A stretch of 64,000 nt of DNA. It comes from Saccharospirillum alexandrii_A (GTDB lineage Bacteria > Pseudomonadota > Gammaproteobacteria > Pseudomonadales > Natronospirillaceae). The notes below the pieces were generated by a model. It was given only the letters and a program-made list of their open reading frames with translations, ran no database searches and was not told the DNA's origin. Made by a program: the position numbers and the translations under genes. How positions within the stretch are numbered: the stretch's first letter is position 1; every line of letters starts with the position of its first letter. Where the stretch lies: positions 62,001 through 126,000 of the forward strand of contig NZ_JBHZRJ010000005.1 of NCBI RefSeq assembly GCF_043641555.1, written 5' to 3'. This document shows, one piece after another, positions 1 through 9,125 of this stretch.

Positions 1-273
1 CCAGTCACCTTTATGGTGCTATGCCTGGTGGCCACAACCGTGCTGGCCGGGTGCGCAACCGCCCCTACGCCTGCCCGGAATGACGACGATAACCTGCTCG
101 GGCAAGACGTTCGCCTGTTGTACCAGCAGTGGGGAGAGCCCGAATACCGCTCCAACGCGACCGCTGAAGAACAGCAACTTCATATCTGGGACATCCGTGG
201 CTGCAAAAACAACATAACCACCCGGCCCGATGGCACCATTATTGGCTATGCCGTAACCGGTGATTGCCCATAA
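1..273 (+). CDS. Small lipoprotein, 5' end probably outside the window
   Basis: A reading frame with no stop from base 1 to a TAA at 271-273. The first ATG in view is at 13, but the hydrophobic stretch after it lacks the usual basic N-terminus, so the real start is probably upstream of the window. A lipobox (LAGC, followed by ATAPTP) predicts lipid attachment at the cysteine. The mature part is about 70 residues, with a WGEPEYRSN segment typical of small envelope lipoproteins that have an SmpA/OmlA-like compact fold. Two further cysteines (GCKNN and GDCP) could form a disulfide. The function is unknown. Confidence 0.6.
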   Translation, partial: PVTFMVLCLVATTVLAGCATAPTPARNDDDNLLGQDVRLLYQQWGEPEYRSNATAEEQQLHIWDIRGCKNNITTRPDGTIIGYAVTGDCP

Positions 274-325
274 TCAGCCGGGGCCAACCCGACCTGGTCG
301 ATGAACACTCACAGGAGTTCACTGC

Positions 326-682
326 GTGACGACAGCGCCCCGTTTCAGCCTGAAAATACGCCTGCACCAGGGCGATGCCATCGCGCTTGGCCCGGGTAAA
401 ATCGAGCTGCTCGAAGCGCTGCACACCACCGGCTCCATCAGCTCGGCGGCGCGCAGCATGAACATGAGCTATCGCCGTGCCTGGCTGCTGATCGATACCA
501 TGAACCAGTGCTTTGAAAGCCCACTGGTCAGTACCGCCAAAGGCGGCAAAGGTGGCGGCGGCGCTCATCTGACGGAACGGGGTGAACAGGTACTGAAGCA
601 ATATCAGCAGATGGAGCGCGCCGCCCTTCACAGTATAGAAGCCGACGTTGCAGCGTTAATGGCACACCTGAAACCTCAGTGA
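326..682 (+). CDS. modE: ModE-type winged-helix regulator, DNA-binding domain only
   Basis: A 118-residue protein starting at GTG 326, preceded by an AGGAG at 313-317. It matches the LysR-like winged helix-turn-helix of ModE (GKIELLEALHTTGSISSAARSMNMSYRRAWLLIDTMN, glycine-rich wing, LTERGEQVL). ModE of E. coli carries two further MOP domains that bind molybdate; these are absent here, so this is the single-domain form. It faces modC, and the two stops overlap by a few bases. The expected role is repression of modABC in response to molybdate. How a form without MOP domains senses the oxyanion is not evident from the sequence. Confidence 0.85.
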   Translation: MTTAPRFSLKIRLHQGDAIALGPGKIELLEALHTTGSISSAARSMNMSYRRAWLLIDTMNQCFESPLVSTAKGGKGGGGAHLTERGEQVLKQYQQMERAALHSIEADVAALMAHLKPQ

Positions 683-1737
683 ACGGCAATGCCTTTGATC
701 AGTGCCCACACCCGGTCTCCCGGCTGCAAGGCCAGTTGCCGGCGTGAGCGTTCGGTAATGCGCGACAGCAGCACCTGCGTGCCCAGCCTGAGTGCGATCA
801 GCACATGCCCCGGCTGCGGATCGGCTTCCAGCGCCTCAATCTGCACCGACAGGCAATTAAGCACACTGCTGTCGGTCGCCGGTACCTGGCTGATCGTCAC
901 ATCCCGGGCCGCTACGCTCAACCGCACCCGGGTGCCACAGGCCTGGTTCAACTGGGAGACCCAGACTGACTGACCATCGCACACCACCTCGGTCAGATGG
1001 TCGGCCTCATCCTGGCGGGTAACTACGCCTTCCAACAGAGCTTGTGCGCCCTGCTGATGCGCCAACGGCATGTCGAGCCGGGTGAGCACCCGGGCTACCG
1101 GGCCCTGGGTCAACACCCGGCCGTCATCCATCAACACCAGCTGGTCAGCCAGCCGCAACACTTCATCCTGGCTGTGGCTGACATACACCACGGGCAACGC
1201 CAGGGTGCGATGCAGTTGCTCCAGATAGGGCAGAATCTCGGCCTTGCTGTCGCTGTCGAGCGAGGCCAGGGGCTCATCCATCAACAACAAATCTGGGCTC
1301 GTCAGCAGCGCCCGACCCAGCGCCACACGCTGGCGCTGGCCACCGGAGAGCTGATCCGGGTAACGATTCAGCAGGGGTGCCAGCCCCAGCAATTCGATGG
1401 TCGTCTGCCACTCGACGCGCCGATGCGACGGCGCCACTCGTCGCCAGCCGTAGCGCAGATTGCGCTCCACGGTCAGGTGGGCAAAGAGGCTGGCTTCCTG
1501 AAACACATAGCCCAGAGCACGCCGGTGCGTCGCCAGGCTCTGACTACCCGCTTGCCAGACTTCACCGGCAACGTCCAACTGCCCCCGGGCATCCGGCTCA
1601 AGCCCCGCCATGCACCGCAGCAGGCTGGTCTTACCGCAACCAGAGCGACCAAAAACAGCGGTAACACCCCGGTCGGCCAGATCAAAGGCGGCATCCAGCG
1701 TGAAGTCACCCCGTCTAAGCTGAAAACGGACCTTCAT
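676..1737 (-). CDS. modC: Molybdate ABC transporter ATP-binding protein
   Basis: A 353-residue cytoplasmic ATPase of the molybdate importer. Walker A (GRSGCGKTS) is near residues 30-38, the signature LSGGQRQR near 130-137 and Walker B LLLMDEP near 150-156. The C-terminal third (about 230-350) carries a TOBE/MOP-type oxyanion-binding domain, as in ModC. It is last in the modABC operon. Its ATG overlaps the modB stop by four bases, so translation is probably coupled. Length and domain order are normal for ModC. Confidence comes from the TOBE domain together with the modB and modA neighbours. Confidence 0.93.
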   Translation of the reverse strand: MKVRFQLRRGDFTLDAAFDLADRGVTAVFGRSGCGKTSLLRCMAGLEPDARGQLDVAGEVWQAGSQSLATHRRALGYVFQEASLFAHLTVERNLRYGWRRVAPSHRRVEWQTTIELLGLAPLLNRYPDQLSGGQRQRVALGRALLTSPDLLLMDEPLASLDSDSKAEILPYLEQLHRTLALPVVYVSHSQDEVLRLADQLVLMDDGRVLTQGPVARVLTRLDMPLAHQQGAQALLEGVVTRQDEADHLTEVVCDGQSVWVSQLNQACGTRVRLSVAARDVTISQVPATDSSVLNCLSVQIEALEADPQPGHVLIALRLGTQVLLSRITERSRRQLALQPGDRVWALIKGIAVH

Positions 1738-2432
1738 TGCACCACCCCTACCAGACGAAAGCGACGGTTCAGGGCGTAGACAGCCAGCAATAACGAGAAC
1801 GCCAGCACCAGCAACACCAGCGAAAGGCCATGAGCCGCGCCGTAGTTGAGCGCCTCAACATGGTTGTAGATGGCGATTGACGCCACCTGCGTCTGGCCGG
1901 GAATACTGCCGCCAATCATCAGCAGCACACCGAATTCACCCAGGGTATGGGCAAAAGACAACACAAAGGCGGTGAGAAAGCCGCGCCGTGTTAGCGGCAA
2001 CACCACAGACAGAAAACGATCGGAAGGCCCGGCACGCAGGGTTGCGGCGGCTTCGAGCGGCCGGGTGCCCAGGCTTTGAAAGGCATTCTGCAGCGGTTGC
2101 ACCACAAACGGCAGGGAATAAACCATCGACCCGATGACCAGGCCGGTAAAGCTGAACGCCAGATGGGTAAGCCCAATCGACTCCAGCGCCCCGCCTATGG
2201 CGCCCCTCGGGCCCAGCAATATCAGCAGATAAAAACCGATCACCGTCGGTGGCAACACCAGCGGCAATGCCACCAGCGCTTCAATCAGCACCTTGGCCCG
2301 GCTTGGCGTAAAGGCCAGCCACCAGGCCAGGGGAACGCAGAGCACCAGTAGCAGAACCGTGCTGATCAGGGCGAGCCTGAGTGTCAGCAACAAGGCTATC
2401 CAGTCTGCCTCGGCGATGCCGGCTATCACCAT
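1734..2432 (-). CDS. modB: Molybdate ABC transporter permease
   Basis: A 232-residue inner-membrane protein with about five to six hydrophobic segments and the binding-protein-dependent transport EAA loop (EAAATLRAGPSDRFLSVVLPLTRRG, around 127-151) that docks on ModC. The segments LPLVLPPTVIGFYLL and HTLGEFGVLLMIGGSIPG are characteristic of ModB. It lies between modA (nine bases downstream of it) and modC (four-base overlap). It forms the channel through which molybdate delivered by ModA enters the cytoplasm. Confidence 0.93.
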   Translation of the reverse strand: MVIAGIAEADWIALLLTLRLALISTVLLLVLCVPLAWWLAFTPSRAKVLIEALVALPLVLPPTVIGFYLLILLGPRGAIGGALESIGLTHLAFSFTGLVIGSMVYSLPFVVQPLQNAFQSLGTRPLEAAATLRAGPSDRFLSVVLPLTRRGFLTAFVLSFAHTLGEFGVLLMIGGSIPGQTQVASIAIYNHVEALNYGAAHGLSLVLLVLAFSLLLAVYALNRRFRLVGVVQ

Positions 2433-2441
2433 CTCAGCACC

Positions 2442-3218
2442 TCAGGGAACGTCGGCGGGCAGATCATACCCGTACGACTGAAACAACGTCGCCGCCTCAG
2501 ACCCGCGCAGGTAATCGGCGAAATGCCGGGCGACCTCGTTTTGCGCGGCACGGCGGGTCACCACCAGCCCCTGTTCCAGCGGCTGGTGGACGCCAGCGTC
2601 GATCAGCGCGTGCCCACCCTGCGCTGCGATACCGGGGTTCAGCACCTGTGCCAGGGCAACGATACCAACCTCCGCAGCGCCGCTTTGCACCAGTTGCAGG
2701 GTGCCGGAGACGTTGTCGCCATAGACCAGCCGGGGCTGCAGAGCATCCCAGAGACCGGCAGAGATCAGCGCTTCTTTTGCCCGCGCGCCATAGGGCGCAA
2801 GCCGGGGGTTGGCGATGGCCACCCGGCGGAAACGCTCATCGGCCAGGTCAGCGAGCGCCAGCGATTGCGCATCGACCGTATTGCTCCAGATCGCGATGCG
2901 ACCGATGGCGTATGGCATCACCTCACTGGCGGCAAAGCCGGCATTCACCAGCGCAGCGGGGTAGTCCATATCAGCCGAGAGGTAAACATCGAAGGGGGCA
3001 CCGTGGGTGATTTGTGCGTAAAACCGGCCGGATGATCCGTATTGAACCTCGATCCGGTTTTCCGGATAACGCTCCCGATACTGCATCGCTATCGCCTCAA
3101 GTACGAAACGCAGCTGGGCAGCCGCAGCCACCCGGGTGATTTGCTGTGCCTGAACCGCCGTCACCATCAGCAGCGCCGTTGCCGCCAGGCCAGCCAACAC
3201 CGTCTGACGGATCCACAT
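2442..3218 (-). CDS. modA: Molybdate ABC transporter substrate-binding protein
   Basis: A 258-residue periplasmic protein. The chosen ATG at 3218 follows an AGGAAG ribosome site and begins a clear signal peptide (MWIRQTVLAGLAATALLMVT, cleavage probably after VQA). An earlier in-frame ATG would put untypical residues before the signal. The mature protein has ModA-type elements: AAAAQLRFVLEAIA, QYGSSGRFYAQITHGAPFDVYLSAD, and GDNVSGTLQLVQSGAAEVGIVALAQ. It captures molybdate or tungstate for ModBC. It is first in the modABC operon, with a ModE-like palindrome 33 bases upstream of the ATG. Confidence 0.92.
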   Translation of the reverse strand: MWIRQTVLAGLAATALLMVTAVQAQQITRVAAAAQLRFVLEAIAMQYRERYPENRIEVQYGSSGRFYAQITHGAPFDVYLSADMDYPAALVNAGFAASEVMPYAIGRIAIWSNTVDAQSLALADLADERFRRVAIANPRLAPYGARAKEALISAGLWDALQPRLVYGDNVSGTLQLVQSGAAEVGIVALAQVLNPGIAAQGGHALIDAGVHQPLEQGLVVTRRAAQNEVARHFADYLRGSEAATLFQSYGYDLPADVP

Positions 3219-3250
3219 GGTACGCTTCCTGATGTTAGGGCTTAAGTAAC

Positions 3251-3274
3251 CGAAATATATAGCCATATATAACG
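3251..3274. promoter_or_regulatory. ModE-type operator upstream of modA
   Basis: A near-perfect inverted repeat: CGAAATATAT, four bases, then ATATATAACG. The reverse complement of the right half is CGTTATATAT, so nine of ten positions match. Known ModE boxes pair CGnTATATA half-sites, and this copy lies just upstream of modA in the window that encodes ModE. Binding here would block modABC transcription when molybdate is sufficient. Confidence 0.75.
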
Positions 3275-3310
3275 CCTGACAACTCCCTACCCAGGCAGGT
3301 GCCACTCTGG

Positions 3311-4621
3311 TCAGGCATCCGGCGGGACATCATCCTGCTTGAATCGCTCCATCAGAGGTTTGACGCTGAGGCCGTGCAGGACGATGGACAAGGTCACCAC
3401 AATTAACGTCAGACCAACCAGCTCCAGTGCGATCTGCTCGGGCAGACCATGCTGAATCGCATACATCAGGTAAAACAGCGAGCCTATGCCGCGAACGCCA
3501 AACCACCCCACCATGCCGCGCAGTGACCAGGAAGTGTTCGTACCCAGCAAGCCAATGTAAACACTCACCGGGCGGATGACGATGAACACAAACAAGGCCA
3601 GCAAGACCGAACGCGCACTCCAGGAATCGAGGAACAGCGTGCCACCGATCAGCAACACCAGCACCATTTCCGAGAGGCGCTCCAGTTGCTCCTTGAACAG
3701 CAGTGACCCGCCACTGACAGACGGTGGCGGGTCGACATTGGGGTCGGCGGGCTGCGCTTCCGGTTCAATCAGCGTCTGATCCGACTCGGGCAGGCGTTCC
3801 CGGGGGCTGGCCAGAGTCAGCTCGGTGTTGCGCAGGCTCACCGCTGCGAAAAAGACCGCCAGAAACCCCCAGGCACCCACAAGCAGACTCAGACCATAGG
3901 CCACACCGATCAGCCCCAGGCCCAGAAAGTTATCCATCAGGTTATGGCGCGGTGGCAATTCGCGCAGCTTGAAGGCGACCCGGGCCAGAACACTGCCGCA
4001 CACCACCCCGATGGCAATTCCCGCTGCGGTTGCCCACACCACATCGACCAATACCCAGCGCAGATTGAATTCACCCAGATCGTGCAGGCCCAGCATGCCC
4101 AGCCCCAGCATCACAAACGGAAAGGCACTGCCATCATTCATGCCCGCTTCGCTGGTCAGCGTAAAACGCAGCGGATCACGATCACCGGGGTGGCGGGTTT
4201 GAACATCAGTGGCCAGTACCGGGTCGGTCGGCGCCAGAATGGCGCCCAGCAAGATTCCAACCCCCAGCGGAAAACCAAACACATAATAGGTAAAAGCCGC
4301 GACCAAACCGACACTGACAATCATCGATACCGACGCCAGCATCACCGGCGCACGCCAACTGGAGAGCGTAAACGGCACCGGCATTTTCACACCTGCGGAG
4401 AACAGTGAAATCAGCACCACGACTTCAGTGAGTATTTCCAGTAATGCCGATTCCTCGAGCGGGTTGAAGTGAAACACATTCAAAACCGTCGGGCCGAGCA
4501 ACATTCCCAGCGCCAGATAAAACATGGCCGGCGTGATGGGCGAGCGTTCCAGCACGGTAGCCGTTAACCCCCGCGCCAGCATCAAGCCGCCAACCAGCAA
4601 AAACCAGAGCGAAGCAGACAT
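3311..4621 (-). CDS. CPA1-family Na+(K+)/H+ antiporter
   Basis: A 436-residue inner-membrane protein with about twelve hydrophobic segments. It has the NhaP/CPA1 hallmark segments: an early FYLALGMLLGPTVL helix, GAILAPTDPVLATDVQ (APTDP unwound helix), and SEAGMNDGSAFPFVMLGLG with the ion-binding ND pair. A charged loop around residues 270-300 (proline/glutamate rich) is cytoplasmic or periplasmic. It probably exchanges cytoplasmic Na+ or K+ for protons in pH and salt homeostasis. It stands alone, with its end close to the mod operon start and its own upstream gap. Confidence 0.85.
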   Translation of the reverse strand: MSASLWFLLVGGLMLARGLTATVLERSPITPAMFYLALGMLLGPTVLNVFHFNPLEESALLEILTEVVVLISLFSAGVKMPVPFTLSSWRAPVMLASVSMIVSVGLVAAFTYYVFGFPLGVGILLGAILAPTDPVLATDVQTRHPGDRDPLRFTLTSEAGMNDGSAFPFVMLGLGMLGLHDLGEFNLRWVLVDVVWATAAGIAIGVVCGSVLARVAFKLRELPPRHNLMDNFLGLGLIGVAYGLSLLVGAWGFLAVFFAAVSLRNTELTLASPRERLPESDQTLIEPEAQPADPNVDPPPSVSGGSLLFKEQLERLSEMVLVLLIGGTLFLDSWSARSVLLALFVFIVIRPVSVYIGLLGTNTSWSLRGMVGWFGVRGIGSLFYLMYAIQHGLPEQIALELVGLTLIVVTLSIVLHGLSVKPLMERFKQDDVPPDA

Positions 4622-4913
4622 GGTTCGTTTTCCGTATCGGGCAAATGAAAAGAGGGTGAGATGGCAGCACTCGTGTCAGCCAGTGTACCCGTCACGCCTG
4701 CCCAGCTTAGCGGGAAACCGGGCCGGTTTCCGTTCGCTACGCCTCATACCGGCGCATCACCCAAGCAGCTTTGTGGTTTATCGAACAGAGTAACGCGGCT
4801 TGTTAGTGCATACTGCGTGATTGGAGATTCTCCCACCACGATCGCCGTTCAGTGACCCATCCCCCGGCCAACACCCCGGCATGGCGGGAACGCGACAGCA
4901 CAGGGCTTTTACC

Positions 4914-5771
4914 ATGAAGATCCGCATTGGCTACGAACTGGAATTCAACTGCCCGCAACCGACGCCGATGATTCTCTCGCTGAGAGTGCACGCCAGCCGC
5001 GTCCCCGACCTGGACGAGCCCGACGATATTGCCGCAAACCCACCTATCCCGCTTATTGATTATGTCGACACCTACGGCAACCATTGCACCCGCCTCGTGG
5101 CCCCAAGCGGCATTTTGCGCCTATCCGCCAATGCCATCATCGGTGATAACGGCTTAGCCGATCCCATGAACCCCGCCGCGCAACAGTTACCGGTCGAAGA
5201 CCTTCCTGACGACGTATTGCTGTACCTGCTCGGCAGTCGCTATTGCGAAACCGACCCGCTCGCCGATACCGCCTGGCGGGTGTGTGGCCATTACACCACG
5301 GGCTGGGACCGGGTCCAGGCGATCTGCGACTTTGTGCACCAGCATATTGAGTTTGGTTACCACCATGCGCGCCCTACCAGAACGGCCCTGGAAGCGATGC
5401 AGGAACAACAGGGTGTATGCCGCGATTTTTCTCACCTGGCCATTGCTCTGTGTCGCAGCATGAACATTCCCGCCCGCTACTGCACCGGCTACCTGAGCGA
5501 TATCGGCATTCCTCCGCCCTATGGTGAGATGGATTTCGCGGCCTGGTTCGAAGCCTGGCTCGATGGCCAGTGGTACATTTTCGACCCACGCAACAATGAA
5601 CGTCGCATCGGCCGCATTCTGATTGCACGCGGTCGCGATGCGGCCGATGTTGCCATCAGTACCTCGTTCGGGCCGAACGTCCTGCAAACATTCAAGGTAT
5701 ACACTGACGAAATTATCGAACGCCAGCCCGACCGGCCAAGGCAACTGGCCAACAGCGCACCCCTGTTCTGA
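4914..5771 (+). CDS. Transglutaminase-like superfamily protein with the usual His position occupied by Ala
   Basis: A 285-residue protein. The start at ATG 4914 fits the family N-terminus (MKIRIGYELEFNCPQPTPM); an upstream in-frame ATG would add a low-complexity tail. The N-terminal half is the beta-rich extension common to COG1305 proteins. The core has the nucleophile segment GVCRDFSHLAIALCR (Cys169) and the Asp segment WYIFDPRNN (Asp224). Between them the HAW motif of active transglutaminase folds reads DFAAWFEAW, with Ala209 where His is expected. It may be a peptidase- or amidase-like enzyme with altered chemistry, or a binding protein. It is a lone gene. Confidence 0.8.
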   Translation: MKIRIGYELEFNCPQPTPMILSLRVHASRVPDLDEPDDIAANPPIPLIDYVDTYGNHCTRLVAPSGILRLSANAIIGDNGLADPMNPAAQQLPVEDLPDDVLLYLLGSRYCETDPLADTAWRVCGHYTTGWDRVQAICDFVHQHIEFGYHHARPTRTALEAMQEQQGVCRDFSHLAIALCRSMNIPARYCTGYLSDIGIPPPYGEMDFAAWFEAWLDGQWYIFDPRNNERRIGRILIARGRDAADVAISTSFGPNVLQTFKVYTDEIIERQPDRPRQLANSAPLF

Positions 5772-5884
5772 GCCCGCGGCGCCGTCCTGTTTGGTCGTTG
5801 ACCGTTGCAAAAGATCGCCACATTAATCCACCTCGCATTCAGGTACTATGAGTGACTGAACCCGGGGAAATGCCAGGAGCGAGC

Positions 5885-6487
5885 ATGTCTACACCCATGG
5901 ATCAACCCAGCATCTACAAAAAGCTGCGCGACAAGGCTGAAGCCCAGTTGCGGGCAGGCACGTCACCCAGTGGTGGCCACGGCACCATGGGAGTCGATGC
6001 CCTGCGCTTGCTGCACCGCCTATCCAGCAACCCCGAGAAAGCAGACGATGCGCTCAAGTTTCTGCACGAACTTCAGGTTCATCAGGTGGAGCTCGATCTG
6101 CAACATGAAGAGATCGCCGCCAACGAGCAAACCCTGGCCGACGATCTTGGGCTGTATGAGACACTCTACGAGTGTGCGCCCTTCGCCTACTGCGTGGTTG
6201 ACCTGGAAAGCTGCGTCATTCATGGCAACCTTGCCGCTGCCGAACTGTTTGGAGTAGCCAGGGCGCATTTCGAAGGTCAGCACCTCGACGCCTTTTTAAA
6301 CCCGCAAGATTTGCCAAAACTGCTCAGTTTACTCGCAACGGTTGCAAGAGATGGAAGCCGCGGCAGCTGTCTGGTTGAAAGCGGCAGAGAGACACTGTCG
6401 CCGCGGCAGTTGCTGTTTCAGGTAACGCCCGGGCCCGTGCCCGAGCAACTGCTACTGGTCTGTTACGAGCCTGGAAATGCGCAGTAG
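5885..6487 (+). CDS. PAS-domain protein, partner of the CheB-CheR fusion
   Basis: A 200-residue cytoplasmic protein. The ATG at 5885 is preserved because AGGAG lies six bases upstream; an earlier GTG at 5852 lacks such a site. Residues about 30-85 form a helical segment (HELQVHQVELDLQHEEIAANEQTL) often seen before PAS domains. Residues about 88-195 form one PAS sensor fold (YETLYECAPFAYCVVDLESCVIHGNLAAAELFGV). There is no output domain. It lies 60 bases before the CheB-CheR-PAS gene, same strand, and probably acts with it. The ligand or cofactor cannot be read from the sequence. Confidence 0.75.
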   Translation: MSTPMDQPSIYKKLRDKAEAQLRAGTSPSGGHGTMGVDALRLLHRLSSNPEKADDALKFLHELQVHQVELDLQHEEIAANEQTLADDLGLYETLYECAPFAYCVVDLESCVIHGNLAAAELFGVARAHFEGQHLDAFLNPQDLPKLLSLLATVARDGSRGSCLVESGRETLSPRQLLFQVTPGPVPEQLLLVCYEPGNAQ

Positions 6488-6547
6488 ACTCATGGTTGAC
6501 CGCACCAACAAGACGGCCTTGCATCCGCTCATGCCACGGGTGGATCA

Positions 6548-9088
6548 GTGACCCTTCGGATCATGGGCATAGGCGCCTCTGCCGGTGGCCTGGCTCCGCT
6601 GGAGCAATTACTGGCGCACATTCCACCCAACAGCCAGATGGCGTACATCGTGGTTCAGCACCTCGACCCCAACCACAAAGCGATGCTGTCAGAACTGCTG
6701 CAACGCGCGACTCCGATGACGGTCGAGGAAGCAACCCAGGGCAAGCGCATTGAACCGGATTGTGTGTATGTCATTCCACCCAATACCGAACTCAGTGTCG
6801 TCGACGGCGCCCTGCACCTGGCACCCCCTGCAGAACCCAGAGGCATGCGACTGCCGATCAACGTACTGTTCTCGTCACTGGCCAGCGCCTGTGGCGACAA
6901 AGCTATTGGTGTGGTGCTCTCGGGCATGGGCACAGATGGCACTCTGGGTTTGCAGGCGATCAAAGCCGTGGGCGGCCTCACCGCCGTGCAACAACCCGAT
7001 ACCGCTCAGTCAGACGCCATGCCCAACAGCGCCATCAGTGCACATTGTGCCGATATCGTTGCGCCACCCGAAGAGCTGCCCGCTCGCATCCGGTCGTGTA
7101 TTGAGCACATGCCCGACCCGGCTCCACCTCACCAGCCGCCGCAGGAAACCCCGTCGGCCTCTACCCCGCTAAAGCGCATTTTGCATCTGTTGCAGGGGCG
7201 CACCCGGCATGACTTCTCCCTGTACAAGCCCAGCACCCTGAACCGTCGGATCGAACGGCGCATGGCGATACACAGCATCGACTCACTGCCACGATACGCC
7301 GATTTCCTGCAAAATAACCCCCAGGAAATCGACCTCCTGTTCAAAGAAGTGCTGATCGGGGTAACCAGTTTTTTCCGGGATGCACCCGTGTGGCAACACC
7401 TGGCAGACCGCACACTGCCCGACCTGCTGGCGCACCCTGGCAGAGAGACCAACCTGCGTGCCTGGGTGGTGGGCTGCTCAACCGGCGAAGAAGCCTACTC
7501 CCTGGCGATCACCTTCATCGAAGCGCTCGATAACCTGCCCCGTCCACACAACCTGACCCTGCAAATTTTCGCCTCCGACCTGAGCCCGGACGCCATTGCC
7601 ACTGCCCGCCGCGGTTTATACCCGGCCGACATCCGTCACTGTGTGTCAGAGCAACGCCTGGCCCGCTTCTTTACCGCACAGAACGATGGCTACCAGATCA
7701 ACAGCGAGCTGCGCGACCGGGTACTGTTCGCCCAGCAGGATGTGGTGCTCGACCCGCCATTCACCCGCCTCGACCTGATCTCCTGCCGCAACCTGCTGAT
7801 CTACTTCGACCAGAGTCTGCAACGTAAACTGATTCCACTGTTTCATTACAGCCTGCGCAACAACGGTGTATTGTTGCTGGGCAGTTCAGAAACGGTTGGG
7901 CGTTACACCCAATTGTTTGCCCCCATTCAATCGAAACTGCGTCTCTACCAACGCCAGGCAATGACACAGGACAGCGACACCCGACTACCGGTAAAGTCGT
8001 TCCCTCCCCTAACCCACTTCGCCAAGGAGTTTCCCGTGCCATCCAGTAACACTACCCGGCCAGCGACCGACAACCTTCAAACCGCAGCCGATCAGTTGCT
8101 GCTGCAGGTTTACGCCCCAGCGGCTGTCGTGGTCAACGATGAAGGTGACATCGTTTACATCAGCGGGCGCACGGGAAAGTATCTGGAACCAGCGGCCGGC
8201 AAAGCCAACTGGAATTTTCACGCCATGGTGCGCGACGGTTTACGAACACCAATCGGCAGTGCACTGCATCAGGCCGCCGAACAAAGCGAACCATTGCACC
8301 TGCAAGGGCTTCAGGTGCAGCTGCCCGGCGGCGTCCTGCAAAACGTGGAGGTGACGGTGCAGGCCTTACGAGATCCCAGTGCACTGCGCGGCATGAAGAT
8401 GATCGTCTTCCGGGACGTTGCCGCAGCCAATACCGGCAAAGTCAGCAAGGCCACCTCTAAATCAGCCACCCAGCAGGCTCACGCCGAAGAACTGCAACAA
8501 TACCAGGATGAGATTCAGACACTGCGTGAAGAAAACCGGGCCTCTCGCGAAGAATTGCAATCGGCCAACGAAGAATTGCAGTCAACCAATGAAGAGCTGC
8601 AGTCGACTAACGAAGAACTGACAACCTCGAAAGAAGAAATGCAGTCAATGAACGAAGAACTGCAAACCATCAACGCCGAAATGCAGACCAAGCTCGACGA
8701 CCTCGCCCTGGCGCAGAGCGATATGAAAAACCTGCTCAACAGCATTGAAATTGCCATTCTGTTTCTCGACCAAGACCTGAACCTGCGTCGCTTTACCGAC
8801 CGGGCTTCAAAGATCATCAGCATCCGCGACAGCGACATCGGCCGCCCGCTCAGCGACCTGACCACCACCCTCAACTACCCGGATCTGAGCAGCGACGCCC
8901 AATCTACGCTGAACACACTCGTCTTTTCCGAAAAGCAAATTGCCAGCACCGACGGCCGCTGGTTTACAGTCAGAATCATGCCCTATCGCCGCCTGGACAA
9001 CGTCATCGACGGCGTCGTCATCACCCTGCTCGACATTACCGATACCAAGGCGCTGGAACAGTCTTTGCGCAAGGACTTGCAGGCCTAA
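6548..9088 (+). CDS. CheB-CheR-PAS fusion (chemotaxis methylesterase/methyltransferase fusion)
   Basis: An 846-residue cytoplasmic protein starting at GTG 6548. Residues 1-185 are a CheB methylesterase domain with catalytic Ser11 (GASAGG), His38 (VQHLDP) and Asp near 130 (SGMGTDGTLG), but no receiver domain in front. Residues about 195-465 are a CheR methyltransferase (WVVGCSTGEEAYSLAI for SAM binding, DLISCRNLLIYF). Then comes a PAS-like segment (about 515-620) and a long coiled coil (about 645-725) built of repeated EELQSxNEE heptads. A C-terminal PAS domain (about 725-835) follows. No kinase domain follows, unlike longer relatives. It probably adjusts the methylation of a dedicated chemoreceptor-like target, together with the PAS protein upstream. 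Confidence 0.9.
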   Translation: MTLRIMGIGASAGGLAPLEQLLAHIPPNSQMAYIVVQHLDPNHKAMLSELLQRATPMTVEEATQGKRIEPDCVYVIPPNTELSVVDGALHLAPPAEPRGMRLPINVLFSSLASACGDKAIGVVLSGMGTDGTLGLQAIKAVGGLTAVQQPDTAQSDAMPNSAISAHCADIVAPPEELPARIRSCIEHMPDPAPPHQPPQETPSASTPLKRILHLLQGRTRHDFSLYKPSTLNRRIERRMAIHSIDSLPRYADFLQNNPQEIDLLFKEVLIGVTSFFRDAPVWQHLADRTLPDLLAHPGRETNLRAWVVGCSTGEEAYSLAITFIEALDNLPRPHNLTLQIFASDLSPDAIATARRGLYPADIRHCVSEQRLARFFTAQNDGYQINSELRDRVLFAQQDVVLDPPFTRLDLISCRNLLIYFDQSLQRKLIPLFHYSLRNNGVLLLGSSETVGRYTQLFAPIQSKLRLYQRQAMTQDSDTRLPVKSFPPLTHFAKEFPVPSSNTTRPATDNLQTAADQLLLQVYAPAAVVVNDEGDIVYISGRTGKYLEPAAGKANWNFHAMVRDGLRTPIGSALHQAAEQSEPLHLQGLQVQLPGGVLQNVEVTVQALRDPSALRGMKMIVFRDVAAANTGKVSKATSKSATQQAHAEELQQYQDEIQTLREENRASREELQSANEELQSTNEELQSTNEELTTSKEEMQSMNEELQTINAEMQTKLDDLALAQSDMKNLLNSIEIAILFLDQDLNLRRFTDRASKIISIRDSDIGRPLSDLTTTLNYPDLSSDAQSTLNTLVFSEKQIASTDGRWFTVRIMPYRRLDNVIDGVVITLLDITDTKALEQSLRKDLQA

Positions 9089-9125
9089 TCCCGCTGGGGC
9101 AATACCAACCGATCGCACTTCGCCA

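Noticed and set aside
997..1779. Long plus-strand reading frame opposite modC
   Set aside because: It mirrors modC, which has all ATPase motifs. The translation has no recognisable domain and no ribosome site.
8541..8690. DNA that looks like a tandem repeat in the CheB-CheR gene
   Set aside because: It encodes the heptads of a coiled coil (EELQSxNEE). It reflects protein structure, not a separate repeat element.
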